A stretch of 64,000 nt of DNA from Massospora cicadina (taxonomy: Eukaryota; Entomophthoromycota; Entomophthoromycetes; Entomophthorales; Entomophthoraceae). Where the stretch lies: assembly GCA_022478985.1 (NCBI GenBank), contig JAKSZP010017463.1:23318-87317 (forward strand), written 5' to 3'. This document shows, piece after piece, positions 24,034-34,881 of this stretch. The position numbers were made by a program, and so were the translations under genes. The notes under the pieces were generated by a model. The model was not told the DNA's origin and did not search any database. It saw only the letters and a list, made by a program, of their open reading frames with translations. Numbering within the stretch: position 1 is the first letter of the stretch; each line of letters starts with the position of its first letter.

Positions 24034-24113
24034 ATTTGCTAATAGTTTTTGTAAATCTCTTTAGTGGAGCTAAATTTCAGGCTGAATTGATTTTCGAAAA
24101 GTGATGCTTAGCA

Positions 24114-25680
24114 GATAGGATTTGATAAATTCAAATATGTGATATCGCGACATTCATGAAATTAGATGAAAAAATAAAGTTTTAAACATATGGACTAGCT
24201 TAAGTTATAGAGAGGAAGTTGCTAAACACAAATTAATGAAGCTGATAGATGGCATATCATCAACAGTGTTCACACCAAGTTTCTCAATGTATACAAACAA
24301 AGCAAAAAAGAAGAAAAAAGGTTAAAAGGAGGAATAATTGGAATATTGATTAAAATACCAGTAAAAGAGAACAGCTACAGGAAAAAAAATATCAATATAC
24401 TAATGACTATCATCAGTCAAATTTTGATAAGCAAAGGTTAACTTCCAGACCCTTATATTCGCCACTCCTTTTTACCCTGATTTCAGCATATATTCTAAAT
24501 AGCTTTAAATAACACCCACTACTGCAATGCTTGCCTCACCTTCCATTAACTGGGTTTCTCTAAAGATTTAATCACCCCATAAAAATTATACTTCTAGTGC
24601 ACTATATCAGATTTGATCTCATGAGAGGGTGGTGCATGCGAAAGATTAGGCAATGCTCTGACGGCTAGGTGAAGAGACCTCATCTAGTGGGTCATTTTTT
24701 ATTGAGGAATAGGGACCAACAGGAAAGAATGATGAAGAGTCAAGATAATGAAATGAAAATTAGGATGGACATGCTTCTGAGAAAGCATTAGGTGGCTTCA
24801 CAGATAATAACTACTGGCTGTTGCACAATATGAAGTATTGCGAAATAAAGGTGGAAATATGAAGGTATTGATGAGAGAGCCATTGGATTAATGAATGTAG
24901 ATATAGGATGCCCTAAATCAAAACTGTCTAAAAGGTAATTACCTGTTCTGAGTTATCCATGAGGAGGGTTTTGCAAAAGAATAGACCGTGTGTGGCAATT
25001 ACCTGACTTCTGTCTTATGATAATACATTAAAGAACAAAGCCTAACCAACAAGGAGAAGAAATGAAGTTTTATAATAAGGCACGTCAGTAACTATATTTC
25101 TGTATTATTATCATTTAATACATAAAAAAGATATCTCTGCATGATGCAATCAAGCTAATTGCCTTGGAAATGACGCCAATGAACAGTAGTGTCTGGCACA
25201 AAAGGGGTAATATCCAATCTATTGATCATGACCCAACGCACAAAATTCTAGCAGCCAATGTACCAATTTTTATTTTGAATGATGACAGACAGTTGGAGGC
25301 AACGCTAGATGAGCAAAGCACCACGAGGAGTACATCTTAACATATGTTGGTTCTTTTTGGTGCTTCCCACCCCTACAAACTGGTTCACAATAATTCAAAA
25401 GAGGATGGCATACAACAATAATCAACAAATTTGGGGAGGAGCTCCTCTGAGTTTAAGTTGACATAGGATTCCATAACAAGATCTTTGTTTTCAGCATGAA
25501 TGTAGAGAAAGGTTGGCAGTGGAATGGGACTAAAATCACTAATGACTTAATCATACCAACGGTCTAAGAAAAAGTGAGTAGGTTGGGTAAACAAACATGC
25601 TTACAATTTCACTACATTTTAATTGTTAGAAATGAGAATTACGTCTAGATCGACTTAGTTTTCAGTTAAGGGGAAGGTTT
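24114..25680. other. Right flank of N1, unidentified
   Basis: Begins with the N1 target duplication (24114-24127). The remaining 1.55 kb is AT-rich, has no long open frame and no match to the other elements in the window. It may be the larger part of an unidentified insert in T1. From about 25680 to 25741 the sequence again resembles the T5 integrase region (ATTAAAAAAATGAA), so T1 probably resumes there. Confidence 0.35.
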
Positions 25681-25741
25681 TTCACTTAATCTACATAGAT
25701 AAATAAGACAAATTTATTAAAAAAATGAATTGTCTTCCACC

Positions 25742-26367
25742 TGTTGAAAAGTGTTCCAAGCACAGGTTTGCGAGGGTATTCCTAACTTAATACAATTTCA
25801 CTATATGATGACAGGAAACAAAATCTGAGCCAATAATGGTTTAGTTGACATTTGATCGTTGTTCACTTATAATATCTAGGCACTTCCATCCTAAATCCAC
25901 TAAAAACCCAATTTCTAATAAAGCCAATATACCAAGAACAAGCTATCTTTATCAGGTAAATACTCCCATACATAGATAATATTTTAGCAACTTAAAGCCT
26001 TCTACTAGAATCATCAGAATTTTGTTTCTGGAGAATAGTTTTGCACTCATTAACCTGAAGCTTAGGCATGCCATTAATCAGAACTTTCTTTGACTCAATT
26101 TTCCATGCTAGGCGATCCTGCCCCCAAGCTGGTAAACTATTGGTTATCATCCCCACCAAATAAGGAAGTATTAATCATTAAATTAATCTTAAATATTAAC
26201 TTAAACTCCCTCCCTTGGAAGACTAAAACCAATAATACTTTTAAACAATATAGGGGATCATCCCCAACCAATTCACTGCTATCAGAACACATTGGTAAAG
26301 GTTGGGACCATCTAGTACTAAAAAAAGAACACATTGGTAAAAGCATAATCTGGTTAAATTATGAACA
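25742..26367 (-). repeat. 3' LTR of T3
   Basis: It shares with 61183-61766 blocks such as GAGGGTATTCCTAAC, ATCTAGGCACTTCC, TAAATCCACTAAAAACCCAA and CTAGGCGATCCTGC. A C-rich tract follows on the plus strand (CAATCCCCCACTT), which is the purine tract in the sense direction. Contains the stub at 26285-26341. Confidence 0.88.
26285..26341 (-). mobile_element. 27-bp stub of an N1-type LINE with target duplication
   Basis: A 15-bp direct repeat GAACACATTGGTAAA (26285-26299 and 26327-26341) encloses GGTTGGGACCATCTAGTACT followed by A residues. In the plus direction this is exactly the sense 3' end of N1. Repeat plus insert equals the 42 bp by which this LTR exceeds its partner. The sense strand of the stub is plus with respect to the A-tail; the strand given is that of the LTR context. 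Confidence 0.92.
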
Positions 26368-26711
26368 CAATCCCCCACTTAACCATATTGCCTCAATCAA
26401 CATGTCTACTGACATAAATACCTTTGCCTGATCCCCCTCAGGCTAGAGGTGGTGGAAACTTAATGGCAGCAAGCATCACTGAACACAAAACAAGATAGCA
26501 ACCTAATGGCACTAGTAGCAAGAAAACAATAATGAGTCATTACAAAAAAATGATTGGCAAAAATTGCTGATTAACTACAGCTTAAAGCCAATCCACAAAA
26601 CCATTGAACAATCAATAGTAATTTAACCCTGACTCCTCAGTGCTTATATGGCAAGCTCATAAGATTTAGCATGTACTCAATTCACAATTTGATCATTGAA
26701 TATGTCCTTAA
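26368..26711 (-). other. T3 purine tract and 3' untranslated part
   Basis: Next to the LTR is the purine tract. The remainder encodes decayed integrase tail sequence (a Y-IEYMLNLMSLPYKH stretch resembling the T5 tail) with many stops. Confidence 0.5.
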
Positions 26712-26893
26712 TCATATAGGCATCCAATGCAGACTTATTGATGACTTTGAAAGGACCAATCCATAACTGATCCATTTTATTTTGGCGCCCAAACCGTGAG
26801 TATAGCAATAACTAACCTGATCACCAATTACAAAAGTTGGGAAAGCTGGCCGTTTCATATCCTTACATTCCTTAGCACTAAATTTCCATTTAA
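26712..26893 (-). pseudogene. T3 integrase C-terminal part, left of H1
   Basis: The FVIGDQVSYCYTHGLGAKIK stretch corresponds to FDVGDYILFHDQHGFRQKI in T2. The upstream sequence ends in the H1 target duplication (26878-26893). The reading continues across H1 at 48753, where AYATT-FKWKFSAKE is recovered over the junction and aligns with the EAYSTSLVKK region of T2. Confidence 0.75.
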
Positions 26894-26994
26894 GCGAGAA
26901 ACTTTCTTCCCGCTTGGTGTAACTTTCTAAGAAAATTACACAAATTAACAAGTTAGTGATTTTTATTGGCTGTTATAATTTGCTCTGATATACT

Positions 26995-27206
26995 CAGATT
27001 CTCCACCAGCTGCTCCAGTGTGGGCAGTGGTGAAACTCCCCCTGCTATTTTATGTCTGGCAGGAAAATGCACTCAGACTGGCTCGTCCAGTCATTCCAAA
27101 CCTATGGGATGATTCATTCCTCCCAAGGATCTTGATGCCCACCTCGCTCATACCCAAGCAGTACCTCGCTGCCCCCTGGTGCTCATCCAGAGTAACATGC
27201 ACTATG
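26995..27206 (+). pseudogene. H1 ORF1, N-terminal part
   Basis: Matches the start of H2 ORF1 (QENALRLARPVIPNLWDD here). The ATG of H2 at 31056 is ATA in H1, so the start is lost. The frame is cut by T4 at 27206 and resumes at 47113. The five bases CTATG at 27202-27206 are the T4 target duplication. Confidence 0.7.
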
Positions 27207-28357
27207 TGTCATGCAAAAAGCAAGTTAGAATTAGACTGGCCTGCCAGCTCAAGTGCTGAAGCACCCAAACGGCAACCAGAATGCCTGAGGCACTGCTGCT
27301 GGAATGACGGTTATGGAACTAGGAAGGAGGTCCGCTAATAATTGCTTATGAACCATAATCTCATATAGACATATAATGAAATACCAGATTAGCACAGCCA
27401 TAAAACCTGAGGGGTTTTGGAATACCAGCTGAGAAGGCGGTTTGTTTTTCAACATAAAAGATTGGAATTTGTGAAGGGATTTTTATTAAAAAGATAAATA
27501 AAAACTGAACAAAAATTTTCTTAGTGCAAGGCAACTGATTAAATAGTGTTTAATTTTGAGGAGTCCAAGCAGTGATTGAGTCCTTCAAATTCACCTAACC
27601 TGGTAAATTTTTTGAATGAATGGGGCAGATAATTTCAAATAGAACTGACATCAAAGGATTTGGTGGCAGGCCAAGTTGCTGTTGGTTTGACCTCAAATGC
27701 CTGAACTGAAGCTTGACTGCGTTTGTATCAGTTAGTGCAATGGCTTCTGGCCCAACAAACCATGGGTATTCCCTAAGGCCACCCCACATAGGGGCAGTCC
27801 CAATTGGTTGAAAATGGGTTCAGGATGCTAAACCCACCCGTGCCCAGTTGCTGGGCTGTTCACTTGATCAAATGAGTTTCATTGGCTGCAACTCCTGTTT
27901 TTCTGGATAAGGGTTTCAAACTGTCAGTGATGTTTTCCAAAAATACCATCTGAACACCGGGGATCTTCCCTGACAATTTTGAGGGGGAGTTGATGTTGAT
28001 CAAATGTGTGACTGAGTCAAAACCATCCACAATTCCAGCCAATAATTCAACATCTGTCCCTTTTTGAGTATGCATTTCCCAATTGGCAGGCTTAAATCCT
28101 TTGGTTTTGGAATCCTTGACTTCGATTTAGTGATATCAGCACAGATTTCCTTAATCCAATAGACAAGTTCAGTTGAGGTAAGCAAGGGTACCAGGGGAAG
28201 AATCCAGAGGGGGAAGGCTGTTTTACCAGTGCTCGTCTACCATGTGGGCTAGGTCACCCTGGGTAATGAGGGGTACAGCCGCCCTCTTCAACCCTTTTTA
28301 TTCAGGAACAGGAAGATTTCCCGATCCATGCATAAGGGATGTTCCCTTGGACTTACA
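27207..28357 (-). repeat. 3' LTR of T4
   Basis: Aligns throughout with 45956-47112. It is followed on the plus strand by TTACCCTTTCCTTTTTCC, the complement of a purine tract. Short minus-strand frames inside (for example 28075-27860 and 27789-27595) are similar in both copies only because both are LTRs. Confidence 0.88.
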
Positions 28358-28429
28358 TTACCCTTTCCTTTTTCCAAAGGAAGGGCACCACCACAGGGAA
28401 ACTGCACGAGGGCCACATTTTTGTGAGCC

Positions 28430-29700
28430 TTAGGTACTTTGATTGCCATTACAGTCACAACTTTTTTTTGGGGGGACGGGGAGAGTCAGGATGGGACTCA
28501 TGGAATGCCTTGACAAGTTCCATGCAATTAGCACAATTGTGAGCCTTGACCCAACTGTTCTCATAGACTGGATACCCCTTCCATGTGACGAGATAATGAA
28601 ATAACCACTGAGATTTGTGAGACACCAAGATGTTTTCCACTTCATCTTCCTCTTAATCTTCCATCACAATTAGTTTGGGTTCAGTGGGAACAATCCCCTT
28701 GAAAGGGGACAACTGAGACACATGGAAGATGGGGTGCTGTTTCCAATGAGCTGGCAGTTTTAACTGGAAAGCACCATTCTCCAAGTCTTCTACAACCAGA
28801 TGGAGACCCAAACGCTTGCTTGCAAACTTCCAGGAAGGTACCTGCGTCCGCAGATGGCGAGTATCTAACATAACATGCGAGCTTACCACAATATCATGAC
28901 CAGGAAGCTGTTTACAATCCGCAAACTGCTTATAATCATTGATAGCCTTTGTGAGGTGCTCACGCACTAAGGACTGGGTAGACTGAATGTGCTCAACATG
29001 ATCCATGGCAGCAGGAACCTCATGATACAGACAGGGACTGACCAAAAAAGAGGGATTGTAACCCATCACTTCATAGGGAGAAAACTATGTAGAAGTGTGA
29101 GTTCCGTTATTATAGGCAAATTGGTTGATATGGAGGTCATCAGCCCAGGTATCTTATGCGGCTGACGCGTAACAATGCAAATATTGTTCCAAAAAATTGG
29201 TTAAGCTGCTCAGTTTGTCCGTTGGACTGGGGATGGCATGCGGTGGGATGTCAGGGGGTGATTTTTAAGATGGATAAAAGCTTATTCCAGAGCCGTGCTG
29301 TAAATTGGGGCCCACAGTCACTGATGATCTCCTGTGGGAGACCAAACATAGAGAACACATGGCATACAAAGAGATGAGTGGTTTCTTTGGACGTGATTGC
29401 AGAATCACAGGGAATATATAGGGAAAATTTGGTGAAGCAATTGACCACCACCATCACTGCCGTAAACTCTTTAGAACAGGGGAGTTTGACAATAAAATCC
29501 ATGGACACCAATGTCCATCTATTTTCCGCCTGTTGTTATGGGTGTAGGAAACCATTCCTTCCTGAACGGTCCAACTTGGCTCAAGCACAGGTAATGCAAT
29601 TGGCGATCAAGCAAGAACTCCCTAGTTAAGCCCACCCAGTTATAAGTCCCTGATAAATTAGATGCATTTTTTGGTGCCCAGATGACCAATTGTGGGAGGG
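28430..29700 (-). pseudogene. T4 integrase and chromodomain
   Basis: The integrase core holds SMDFIVKLP and SDCGPQFTARLW (29511-29251), with both Asp positions visible. The C-terminal part (29069-28653) includes WKFASKRLGLHLVVED and FHVSQLSPFKG. The chromodomain follows in a different frame (28640-28455: HYLVTWKGYPVYENSWVKA). The chromodomain binds modified histone tails and steers insertion to heterochromatin in known chromoviruses. The N-terminal zinc finger is decayed. Confidence 0.82.
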
Positions 29701-30965
29701 TCATGATGCGCCTGAAACACCTCAGCTCTAAGAGGAAAAGGAACGCAAACCCATGACTGTAAATAGATGAGACCCTTCGCCAAGGAATTCAGCGTATGTT
29801 TGTGAGTCTGAAAGTTATTACTCAAGTAACTCCACTCCTTTGTGACAGGACATCTGTGCTGTCAAAACCTGTGATACAAGTGGAGCATCCAGAGCTAACT
29901 CTACTGAGGCGATCACAGGTGGGACAATATATAGGATTTGGGTGGTGGGGATCACAGTAACCAAGTCCACTTCCTCCAAGTCCATGGGGCAATGGGCCAG
30001 GTTGCAGCTAAGAAAGTCAGGAAGCACATTTAAAGCACCTTTCATGAATTCATATTTAAAATTGAAACTGCATAAATACTGATAGGTATGAGCCTGCCTG
30101 TTTGCCAATTTTTATGATTTAGGGAAATTTAAAAGAGCTTGGTGGTCTGTATGCACAGTTAATTCATGCTGGGCACCCTGTAACAGGTACTGAGAATGAG
30201 TCATTGCCAATGCTACGGCCACCAATTCCTTATCATAAATGGCCCATAATTGCTCAGTTGAAGAGAACTTACAGGAAAAGTAGGCAACCAGATGTTCTAA
30301 ACCATCATACTCCTGGAGCAAAACTGCCCCAACTGCTACTGCTGAAGCATCACAAGTGATGATATACATTTTTGAGGGGTCCACATGTTTTAAATTAGGG
30401 GGTGATAAAAATACTTCTTAATTGACTCAAATGCCTGCTGGCATTTGGGGGTCCAACGGAAAGGCACATTCTTACCCATGAGGGGGTGGAGAGGAGCAGC
30501 TAACTGGGAAAGGGCTGGGGAAAATTTTCTTTGGGAAGTTAATGTTACCCAAGAAACTCTGTAATTGTTTCTGGGTTGTTGGAGTCAGTCACTCGTGGAT
30601 GGCATCTAACTTGTTGGGCAAAATCACATAACCATCTTTTAAGACCAGGTTCCTGAGAAAGATGCCTTCCTTCTTATAAAACTCGCATTTTGAAGGCTTG
30701 AAAAACAGGTCCGCTTTGTGCAAAGCAGCCACAACTGCTTCTAAGTCTTTAGCATGTTGTTTGGGAGTTGGAAAATGAACCAAAATGTTGCCAATATATG
30801 CGACCATGCATGTAAGCTGGAGGTCATTACAGCACACTATTGATCATTCTTTGAAAGGTAACTGGTGCATTCTTCAGCCCAAAGGGCATAACGTGGAAAT
30901 GAAAGATACCTCGTTTGGTACAAATTGCAATAAGACATTCTGGACCTTCCATTATCCTTATTTGG
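29701..30965 (-). pseudogene. T4 RNase H and C-terminal reverse transcriptase
   Basis: RNase H: CDASAVAVGAVLLQEYDG, YDKELVAVALAMTH and HTDHQALLNF (30384-30112). Reverse transcriptase: AYIGNILVHF at about 30800 stands where YMDDILVF is normal, so both catalytic Asp residues are lost. PSKCEFYKKE marks the thumb. The frame upstream (CLIAICTKRGIFHFHV) leads to the H2 junction at 30965. Confidence 0.82.
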
Positions 30966-32896
30966 GCTTCTCTTTCCGCTTAGCATAACTTTCTGAGCCA
31001 AATTACACGAATTTATAAAATAAATTGAATTCACTCATATATTAGTTTTGCTCCAATGTCATCAGATTCTCCGCTGACTGCTCCAGCATGAGGCAGCGGT
31101 GAAACTCCCCTGCCATTTTCCATCCGGCAGAAAAACGCGCTAGGACTAGCTCACCCAATCATTCTAAAACTATGGGATGATTTGTTCCACCCAAGGACCT
31201 AGACGCCCACCTTGCTTGTACCCAAGTGGTACCACGCTGCCCCCTAGTGCTCCCCTGGAGCAGCATGTGCTATGGCCTAAGGGTCAGATATGGGAAACTA
31301 TTCCCATACCATGACCAAGCCATTATCAAAATGGCACAGGCGGTGATGACACCCAACGGATTTATCAATTTCTGCCCCTACAAGAAGTATTTCAACCTTG
31401 GCTTCACCTGTGAAGCTGACGCTGCCACTGCAGCAACTGTGCCCCTGGTATTCCAGGGCACCCCTCTCCCACAACTTAGACTCAAGTCTCAGTGGACACC
31501 ACTTTGGTGGTCCAGTTTGCTGGCCTGCCCACCCACCTCCCCCTGAAGTGCTCCACCAGGAGCTGATGGACAGTTTGGCAGCCTATGGCTCCAACCCCAT
31601 CTTACAATTTGTGGTCCCAAATGGGGACACACAACTTGCTGGGCCTCAGGCATATGCCACAATAAGCCCTGAATTTAATAAAATGATGGTGGCAATTCCG
31701 CCATGCACCATTATTCCCTCAACGCCCAACCATCCATTTTGGGCCCGCATTGAGGGTGGGTGGATGATCTGTCCATCATGTTTCAAGTTAGACCACTCAA
31801 AACACAAGTGCCCCTTCTCAACCACTTTAGGTGGATCAGACAACTCCTCCGCCAACCTCCAATCTGCTGCCCACCCCGTACAATTTCAGGCATAGGTCCC
31901 AATCCTACCTCCTCCACCCCCAAAGCCTGTTGCTGCAGCTGCACCTGCAGCCACCAATCAACCTCCTCCTCACCCCCAATGCCATAAATAATCCCTCCAA
32001 TCAAGCATCAGATTGGATCCCATTTTGATCCCATGCTACCACAAATGAATTAAACAAACCTCAACCGTACACTAATTCCCCAATCCAATTCAACCAAAAC
32101 CCATGGGAATTATTGGCTGAAATTGAAGAATCAGGTAAGTTCATTAAAGAACCATCTCTGCAGATTGAGAAATCTGTTAATGCAGAATGGGACGCCAAAC
32201 ACCCCCCTTAACTTTATACCCCACAGTTAAATGACAAATTTTTTTGCAGTGATCACCAGCTTGCAGTCAAAGCAGCTGCAACACCAGATTGTCATCCCCT
32301 GCGCAAAGCTGTCACTAAATCGGTAGCAATACTCAAAGGAGGAATTCCATCTCACGTTATCCCTACAACCTTAACACCAAAAAAGAAAATATTGGTGAAC
32401 AAGTATTATAAAAACACAAACAATGCTATCCAGAACGTGGCAACTATAGCATGGAATTTAAAGCAAAAATAATTGAACCAACATTGCCACGTTCGTTCAA
32501 CTCCCAGATGCCCAAATTAAAGCTGAAAAAGCTTTAACCAAATATCTCAGTGCCATTTACCTAGCTGGCAATTTCCATGAAATTACAATTATTAGAGATA
32601 TTGAACCACATACCACAGATGCCCCAACGCCATTACTGATGGCCGTGACACACACTCTAATTTGGGAGGAATAAGATGCTGCTGAAGAGGCTGCTGAAGA
32701 CAAGCCCCCCAACCCCCTCCCCTTCCACCATGGAGGGATAAGCGGCTTCCACTGCCCACCTGGTTGGCTGGTTTTCAAAGCGTTTCACTCAATCCGCTCA
32801 TTAGGGCGTTTTGTTTGAACCAGAGGTTACATTTTTAGTATATTTTTAGTTTTGGTAATGTCCATCCCCTGGTCAGCATGCCTCAAATAAATATTA
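30966..32896 (+). mobile_element. H2: ORF1-only half-LINE inside T4
   Basis: Starts GCTTCTCTTTCCGC and ends CCCCTGGTCAGCATGCCTCAA plus a short A/T tail. Target duplication CCATTATCCTTATTTGG (30949-30965) and CCATTATTTGG (32897-32907), the latter with six bases missing. The T4 reverse transcriptase reading is restored across it (AFNQI | RIMEGPE). About 1.93 kb, matching H1. No ORF2 is present. Confidence 0.83.
31056..32741 (+). pseudogene. H2 ORF1: zinc-knuckle protein
   Basis: Of about 560 codons, starting MSSDSP at 31056. It has a region GFINFCPYKKYFNLGFT that loosely parallels the YIDVGFT region of N1 ORF1, then a clean zinc knuckle CPSCFKLDHSKHKC (CX2CX4HX4C, about 31768-31812), a proline- and glutamine-rich stretch, a KSVAILKGGIPSHVIP region, and a STMEG end. 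Stops and frameshifts (for example at 31092 and 31895) interrupt it. By position and knuckle it is a LINE ORF1-like RNA-binding protein; the remainder is not recognised. Confidence 0.65.
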
Positions 32897-33649
32897 CCAT
32901 TATTTGGTTAAAGGCATTAACAAGATCAAGCTTGGAGAACACGCAAGACTTTGTGATCGCTTGACTGATAGTCTGCTCAAGGGGTAAAGGGTAGGAATCT
33001 CTCACTTTAACTTTATTTAGGTGACCATAATCCACACAGGGACGGAGAGAACCATCGGCCTTCTTGGAGAAAATAATAGGGGAGGAAATTGGCGACGTCT
33101 CTTTAAAAAACCACCCTTTCTTGAGAATATCATCTAACCAGGTGTTAAGAGCAGCCTTCTCTTCTGCCGTGTGTGGATACAAAGGGCAGTTGATGTTCAC
33201 CAACTGTACCGTTGTTCAGAATCCTAAGTCAAGTTTTGTGTGAGGGGAAGATGGTCCGCCTTCTGTGAATCAAAGATACTTTGATAGTGCATCATTTCAT
33301 TGGGAAAATCAGATGGAAGGTCCAAAGGGGAAACGAGGGAAGTAATGGAGCTGCAGCCTTGTGTTTTCTTGAGGGTATTAACTAAGGAAAACTTCTCCAT
33401 TTAATCATTAACAAATGACAATATATTTGACTCCAGATGAATCTTAACATGTTTCCGGTGCCAACATCCAACCTCCAAGATTACCAGAAACACCAAGTTT
33501 GGCATTGCTGAGAACTGATTGCAAAAGCTGAACTAATATACTGAGAAAGAAACTGGCTGAAAGACTAGGTATGAGGTCTGGGAGGCTGAAGCAACCATCA
33601 CCAAAGGACCTACATCCAGATCAAGCTCCAATTGTTGGGCTAGTTCAAC
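32897..33649 (-). pseudogene. T4 reverse transcriptase N-terminus and protease end
   Basis: The 106-codon frame 33203-32883 has the fingers of a Ty3 reverse transcriptase: SPISSPIIFSKKADGSLRPC, VDYGHLNKV, FSKLDLVNAFNQI. Upstream, the protease tail (VELAQQLELDLDVGPLVMV) runs up to the T5 target duplication at 33650. It continues at 45555 on the other side of T5. Confidence 0.82.
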
Positions 33650-33654
33650 ACTCA

Positions 33655-34013
33655 TGTCGCGATTCTGATATGACTGGACAATAAGCCCTAAATTGATATG
33701 GCAGAACGGATGGAATCCGTTGAGTTTGATATGAGTTATGATTATTTTGAGTGCCTCAAAATGAGGCAATATTGGATTGTTGGAAAATCACTTTAAATTA
33801 GGCGAGAATGAGATTAATGAGTGAATAATTGATGGAACCAATGAGATATGGTGAACTGAATTACTAAGCCAAGAAAGCAGTATAATCTGAAGTCACTACG
33901 ATACAAGAGAGATGAAATAATCAAGAGAGGGGTTGTTAATAGTTTAGAGTGAGCAGAACAGCGAGGATCCGCTGCAGTTATTATATTAAATAAAAAGAGT
34001 ATAGTGGGAGCAA
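33655..34013 (+). repeat. 5' LTR of T5, part 1
   Basis: Matches the first part of the 3' LTR at 45058-45421, including GGGGTTGTTAATAGTTT and TAAATAAAAAGAGTATAGTG. It stops at AGCAA (34009-34013), the T6 target duplication. Part 2 is 39979-40126. Confidence 0.9.
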
Positions 34014-34868
34014 TGTCATGTACCAATGACGTTATTGTGGGTGTAAATGCTAAAGATAAGGCTGGGCGCCAAAAAGCCCAAAAGGTGAAACTTCAGGCCC
34101 TTCCAGACCTGAAGCATACCGTGGACCAGCGCTGGGTGCAGGCCAGGTATGCTCAGGTTGGCCTGGAGGAGGAACCTAAGGGCCCAGCCTTGCAGCAAGG
34201 CATTCATATTAAAAAGAACTATTTACCAAATTAAGGTGGATGGTTCAGTGTGCTTAGTTTTGGAACAAGGGTTCAAAACCTGTTCCTGCTATGAAATAAC
34301 GCGCTCAGGTCAAATCCAACTTCAGTTGATAACTTGATTGAAAATCAGTTTTGGCCTATTTTACTAACTTGGATGGAAGTATCACCCTATTGGCGAGTTG
34401 CTGCTTGGGCCCACTGCGGCATAACCCCAATTTCCCCATCCAAGCTTAAATACATTTTCCTCTGACCAACATTCCTTGTTGGTCATCTTTCCATTAAAAT
34501 AAAACCCGATTTTTGCACATTTTTTATGTTATTTCCAGTTAACCTGTGCGCGGACCTCTTTGAGGAGGTCTCGCAATATATTAACCAGTTGATTGTAATC
34601 AATGGTAAGACCTTCTTTCAGTGCTCCGTTGGGCCACCCAGGTTCCCTCCAACCTGTGCCGCCCCCTACTGCTCCCTCCCAGCACCCCGTTGTTTCAGTT
34701 GAAGGTTTACCACTGTGGATAACCACTTTTGCGGTTAGCTGCTCCAGCTCCAGCACCATCTGTGGGGCACTAGCAGCTGCCCTTATATTGGCTGGTTTCC
34801 TGGCATTGGCCCTGTGCAATCTGCACCGCCACACTGGGAAACGGAGAGTTACAGATACTCTCCTGACA
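34014..34868 (+). repeat. 5' LTR of T6
   Basis: TG...CA ends and a direct partner at 39127-39978. A TTAAATA box (34446-34452) lies about 30 bp before the putative transcript start at 34478, and AATAAAACCC at about 34498 may belong to the RNA 3' end. Open frames in it (for example from 34602) occur in both LTRs and are not genes. Confidence 0.92.
34464..34488 (+). promoter_or_regulatory. Putative self-primer at the T6 transcript start
   Basis: GTTGGTCATCT (34478-34488) is the exact reverse complement of AGATGACCAAC right after the LTR (34871-34881). It also closes a hairpin with GACCAAC at 34464-34470. The same 11 bases are at 39589-39599 in the 3' LTR. In the Tf1/sushi group of Ty3 elements, the first 11 nt of the mRNA fold back to prime cDNA synthesis. 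Confidence 0.7.
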
Positions 34869-34870
34869 TT

Positions 34871-34881
34871 AGATGACCAAC
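34871..34881 (+). promoter_or_regulatory. T6 primer-binding site (self-priming type)
   Basis: AGATGACCAAC begins two bases after the LTR end. It matches no TGG-type tRNA site at this position but pairs over 11 of 11 bases with 34478-34488. Position, length and pairing are those of Tf1-like self-priming. Confidence 0.7.

Larger units (their letters stand above)
17672..24113 (-). mobile_element. N1: full-length LINE (non-LTR retrotransposon)
   Basis: A 6.4-kb minus-strand LINE with ORF1, ORF2 and a short A-tail (eight T on the plus strand from 17674). It is flanked by a perfect 14-bp target duplication GATAGGATTTGATA at 17658-17671 and 24114-24127, which shows a full-length insertion. The 5' UTR is only about 80 bp. 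Its 3' terminus, sense TTGGGACCATCTAGTACTA plus A-tail, recurs as two tiny insertions at 26300 and 52236. It is richer in G+C than its surroundings, so it is clearly younger than T1. The AP-endonuclease and FADD reverse transcriptase place it in the broad fungal LINE groups; the exact clade is not resolved. Confidence 0.93.

Noticed and set aside
27207..28357. Large direct repeat with 45956-47112 taken at first for a segmental duplication.
   Set aside because: Position next to a purine tract on one side and the protease region on the other, together with the 5-bp target duplication, shows it to be an LTR pair.
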